NCBI GenBank assembly: GCA_937914815.1
Contig: CALDMI010000024.1
Span: 1-7,181, forward strand
Origin: an uncultured Clostridia bacterium
GTDB lineage: Bacteria; Bacillota; Clostridia; Oscillospirales; CAG-272
Length of the DNA: 7,181 nucleotides
Direction of reading: 5' to 3'
Below are positions 4,841-7,181 of this stretch, piece by piece; the first letter of the stretch is position 1; every line of letters begins with the position of its first letter. The notes beneath the pieces are model-generated. The model was given only the letters and a program-made list of their open reading frames with translations. It was not told where the DNA came from and did not search any database. Position numbers and translations under genes: made by a program.

Positions 4841-6211
4841 ATGAGTAACCGGGTAACGGAAAATACCACCGAAAAGCGTACACGCCCCATGTCTTATGTC
4901 ATTCGCGCGGTGTCGCTTCTTCTGATTTTTTCGCTCCTTGCGCTGACCCTCACCGCCTGCTCACTCTACGATACAAAGACCTATACAAAAGAAGAAATAC
5001 AAGAGGCAGTCGGGACCTCGGCGGAGAAGAACTACTCCTACTCCGCGTCCTATTTCCGCCTCTGGCACTTCCCCGCGTTTTCCTCCGACAAGCTGAAAGC
5101 AATAGAGGCTACCGTACGGCGCGACTATTATAAGAGCGACGAGCTCCCGGGCGCATACGCCCTCGCAAAAACGGTCGCCGCTCTGTTCCTCGATAATCTC
5201 TACGACAAAATAGACGTAACGAACCAGACCGAGGTGACCGACGCGCTGATAACCGCCTACGTTGCCTCCCTCGGTGACAGATATGCGGTCTACCGCACCG
5301 CCGACGAATATGTCGAATACAACGACGATATGAGCGGACAGCTCGTCGGTATCGGGGTTGTGGTCCGCTGGGACAACATAGAGCACACAATGACCGTCGA
5401 GTCGGTGAATGCCGACTCACCCGCCGAGGAGGCGGGCATACGCCCGGGCGACATGATAATCAGGGTCGACGGCGCGGAGGTCTCCGGAATGGAGTACGCC
5501 GAGACGGTGACGAAAATGCGCGGAGAGGTCGGGAGCACGGTTGAGCTTACCCTCCTGCGCAGCGAAAACGAGCTCACCGTCACCGCCACAAGAAAGCAGA
5601 TAACCGAAAACACAGTCACCTATACGATAAACGAGGACCGGACGGCATATATACGCATAACCGGCTTCAAGGCAAATACCGCAGACCAGTTCATCAGCGC
5701 GATAGACGCCGTCGAGGCGGCGGGGGTAGGCGGGATAGTCTTTGACCTGCGCTCAAACCTCGGCGGTTATCTCACCGCGGTTGTCAATATGCTCGACTAC
5801 CTCGCCCCGGCGGGGACGCGCATAGTGTCTTTCAGCAACTCCGACGAGATATATTACGCGACAAGTGAGCACAGAATAAATGTCCCCGTCACCGTCCTGT
5901 GCAACGGCTACACGGCGTCCGCCGCAGAGCTGTTCACCGCCGCGATACGCGACTGGGCAGATATGGGTATCCTCCGCGCAAAGATTGTCGGAGAGACAAC
6001 CTATAAAAAAGGAATAATGCAGGCGTCCTATCCTTTCACAGATAACTCGGCGCTGACGCTCACGATAGCCTACTACAATCCCCCGTCGGGTGAAAACTAC
6101 GACGGCATCGGCATAACGCCGGACGAGATAGTGGAACAGCCGGAGGGCGCGACAGAGGACCTGCAGCTCCCCGTCGCATATACCGAGCTCAAAAAGCTCA
6201 TGCTCGGATAA
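4841..6211 (+). CDS. S41-family C-terminal processing protease (CtpA/CtpB-like lipoprotein)
   Basis: This 456-residue protein is probably anchored outside the cytoplasmic membrane and cleaves proteins near their C-termini. A basic N-region and hydrophobic segment (about 20-39) end in the lipobox LTAC with lipidation Cys40. An N-terminal helical region is followed by a PDZ domain (about 164-250, with DSPAEEAGIRPGD) and the S41 peptidase core. The core shows FDLRSNLGG (301-309, family DLRxNPGG), the nucleophile Ser360 in YTASAAEL (family SASASE) and the general base Lys390 in TYKKGIMQ (family TFGKGxVQ). The Ser-Lys gap is 30 residues, about five more than in E. coli Tsp, and the usual Gly before the Lys is Lys389. 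The start at 4841 is favoured by AAAGG at 4829-4833; an earlier in-frame ATG at 4808 has no ribosome binding site. No separate promoter is evident, so it may be read from the upstream regulator. The substrate is unknown. CtpB-like sporulation roles are possible but unproven. Confidence 0.93.
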   Translation: MSNRVTENTTEKRTRPMSYVIRAVSLLLIFSLLALTLTACSLYDTKTYTKEEIQEAVGTSAEKNYSYSASYFRLWHFPAFSSDKLKAIEATVRRDYYKSDELPGAYALAKTVAALFLDNLYDKIDVTNQTEVTDALITAYVASLGDRYAVYRTADEYVEYNDDMSGQLVGIGVVVRWDNIEHTMTVESVNADSPAEEAGIRPGDMIIRVDGAEVSGMEYAETVTKMRGEVGSTVELTLLRSENELTVTATRKQITENTVTYTINEDRTAYIRITGFKANTADQFISAIDAVEAAGVGGIVFDLRSNLGGYLTAVVNMLDYLAPAGTRIVSFSNSDEIYYATSEHRINVPVTVLCNGYTASAAELFTAAIRDWADMGILRAKIVGETTYKKGIMQASYPFTDNSALTLTIAYYNPPSGENYDGIGITPDEIVEQPEGATEDLQLPVAYTELKKLMLG

Positions 6212-6255
6212 TCCGACCGCCGGACAGAACCGGAGCAAAAAATCCGACAATGACC

Positions 6256-6295
6256 CGGCGGCGCATGCCGTGCGGCAGAAATGTGCGCACCGCCG
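6256..6295. repeat. Bulged GC-rich inverted repeat between the protease gene and greA
   Basis: CGGCGG (6256-6261) pairs with CCGCCG (6290-6295). After a two-base bulge, CGCA (6262-6265) pairs with TGCG (6284-6287), and a small inner stem GCC/GGC lies at 6267-6269 and 6274-6276. On the plus strand it is followed by seven A, not T, so it is not an obvious terminator for the protease gene. It lies in the 140-base gap before greA. An AT-rich TATATAAAAA (6305-6314) follows and could hold a -10, but I find no matching -35. Confidence 0.4.
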
Positions 6296-6351
6296 AAAAA
6301 AAGCTATATAAAAATTTTCAAGATAAATACCACAGGGAGATAACAGAAAAA

Positions 6352-6831
6352 ATGGCAGAGATCAAGACCTACACCCCCCAGGGCTTCAAAGCCCTCCAGG
6401 ACGAGCTCGACTACCTTGTAAACGTCAAGGTCGAGGAAAACAAGAAGGACATATCCACAGCCCGCGCGTTCGGAGACCTCTCCGAGAACAGCGAGTACGA
6501 CGAGGCGAAGGCTGAACAGGGTAAAATACATTCCCGTATCGCGGAGCTGCGCGAGATGATAGCCAACGCAAAGGTTGTCGACGAGTCGCAGATAGACGAG
6601 TCGAAGATAAGCGTCGGCTCCACCGTAAAGCTCTTCAATAAGGAGCGCAACGGCGAGTTTGTATACCACATAGTCGGCTCTTACGAGACCGACCCGAAGG
6701 CGGGTAAAATATCCGATGACTCCCCGCTCGGAAAGGCTATGATAGGCGCAAAAGAGGGCGACGATATAGTCGTCGAGGGCGCGCGCGAGCAGCATATACA
6801 CATCATATCCGTAACCCGCGTGAAGGACTGA
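6352..6831 (+). CDS. greA: Transcription elongation factor GreA
   Basis: GreA enters the secondary channel of RNA polymerase and stimulates cleavage of backtracked RNA, rescuing stalled complexes. The protein is 159 residues, the standard length. The N-terminal coiled coil (about 10-75) carries the tip motif GDLSENSEYDEAK, with the two acidic tip residues Asp42 and Glu45 corresponding to E. coli Asp41 and Glu44. The C-terminal FKBP-like domain follows (about 80-157), with VGSTVKLFNKERN, DPKAGKISDDSPLGKAMIG and KEGDDIVVEG. The start at 6352 gives the family N-terminus MAEIKTYTPQG and has AGGGAG at 6334-6339, about 12 bases upstream. An in-frame ATG at 6250 would add 34 residues that run through the intergenic inverted repeat and match nothing in the family. 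The lysS gene follows 76 bases later, a common Bacillota arrangement. Confidence 0.96.
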   Translation: MAEIKTYTPQGFKALQDELDYLVNVKVEENKKDISTARAFGDLSENSEYDEAKAEQGKIHSRIAELREMIANAKVVDESQIDESKISVGSTVKLFNKERNGEFVYHIVGSYETDPKAGKISDDSPLGKAMIGAKEGDDIVVEGAREQHIHIISVTRVKD

Positions 6832-6907
6832 CCTATAGAATAAACGGGCGGCAGATGAGAGCCGCGCCGTGACCGCGAAGAAAACAAAAGTAAAGGAAGA
6901 TACCGAT

Positions 6908-7181
6908 ATGGCACAAGTGACACCGCAGCAGAATCAGCAGAACCAGCAGCAGACACCGAACAGCACGAGCGAGCTCGCCATCCGGCGCGAAAAGCTGAAA
7001 GCCCTGCGCGACGCCGGGTGTGACCCGTTTGAGATAACGAAATACGATGTGACGGCATCCTCCGCCGAAATAATCCGCGACTTCACCCGCCTTGAGGGCG
7101 ACCTTCCCGAGGGCTCTGAGCTCCCCGGAATGAATGTCCGCGTCGCGGGCAGAATGGTGAGCCGCCGCATAATGGGAAAGG
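6908..7181 (+). CDS. lysS: Class II lysyl-tRNA synthetase LysS, N-terminal part (runs off window)
   Basis: LysS attaches lysine to tRNA-Lys in the cytoplasm. Only the first 91 codons and one base are present, and the window ends inside the gene. The start ATG at 6908 has AAGGA at 6893-6897. A Gln/Asn-rich head (residues 2-21, with QQNQQNQQQ) precedes the family N-terminus: ELAIRREKLKALRDAGCDPF matches the usual helix before the OB-fold anticodon-binding domain, and VRVAGRMVSRRIMGK matches the first OB-fold strands (VAGRIMSKRxMGK in the family). The catalytic class II motifs lie beyond the edge. A GTG at 6869 is in frame but has no ribosome binding site. The assignment is helped by greA immediately upstream. 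Confidence 0.92.
   Translation, partial: MAQVTPQQNQQNQQQTPNSTSELAIRREKLKALRDAGCDPFEITKYDVTASSAEIIRDFTRLEGDLPEGSELPGMNVRVAGRMVSRRIMGK

Noticed and set aside
6250..6351. N-terminal extension of GreA from ATG 6250
   Set aside because: The extra 34 residues run through the intergenic inverted repeat and AT-rich gap and are absent from GreA proteins. ATG 6352 gives the standard N-terminus.

Overview
The window looks like ordinary chromosome from a GC-rich member of the Clostridia (Bacillota), possibly an Oscillospirales/Ruminococcaceae-type gut or sediment anaerobe. The evidence is strong GGAGG-type ribosome binding sites, textbook sigma-A promoters in AT-rich gaps, a PucR/CdaR-type regulator, an S41 lipoprotein protease with a Gram-positive-style lipobox, and the greA-lysS pair common in Bacillota. 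Codon use is distinctive: ATA is the favoured isoleucine codon despite high GC (about 14 of 24 Ile codons in prmA by hand count). The exact taxon is inference.

Layout. Bases 1-832 hold no convincing gene. The left edge carries a near-perfect minus-strand sigma-A promoter that fires out of the window. The middle (about 156-760) is a stop-poor, partly Lys/Ala-rich, probably degenerate stretch. Its right part has a cluster of AAYCGCCC half-sites in direct and inverted orientation, then a strong plus-strand promoter. That promoter drives a tight operon, ribF (833-1759), prmA (1738-2670) and rsmE (2672-3418): FMN/FAD synthesis followed by two ribosome-modifying methyltransferases. An AT-rich gap with a second clear promoter leads to a PucR/CdaR-type transcription factor (3662-4747). 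A perfect 11-bp stem-loop separates it from an S41 C-terminal-processing lipoprotein protease (4841-6211). Then come greA (6352-6831) and the first 91 codons of lysS (6908 to the window end). All genes are on the plus strand.

How the genes relate. They are mainly housekeeping: cofactor supply (RibF), modification of L11 and 16S rRNA (PrmA, RsmE), transcript-cleavage rescue of RNA polymerase (GreA) and lysine charging (LysS). The regulator and the protease are the only pieces whose targets cannot be read from the context.

I see no defence system, mobile element, CRISPR array or clearly undescribed system. The best leads are small-scale. RibF has no in-frame ATG/GTG/TTG before its active-site motif, and its Shine-Dalgarno sequence points to an ACG start. 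The AAYCGCCC cluster upstream of ribF looks operator-like. The intergenic hairpin before the protease has 9 bases complementary to a site just downstream. The leader at the left edge might be structured.
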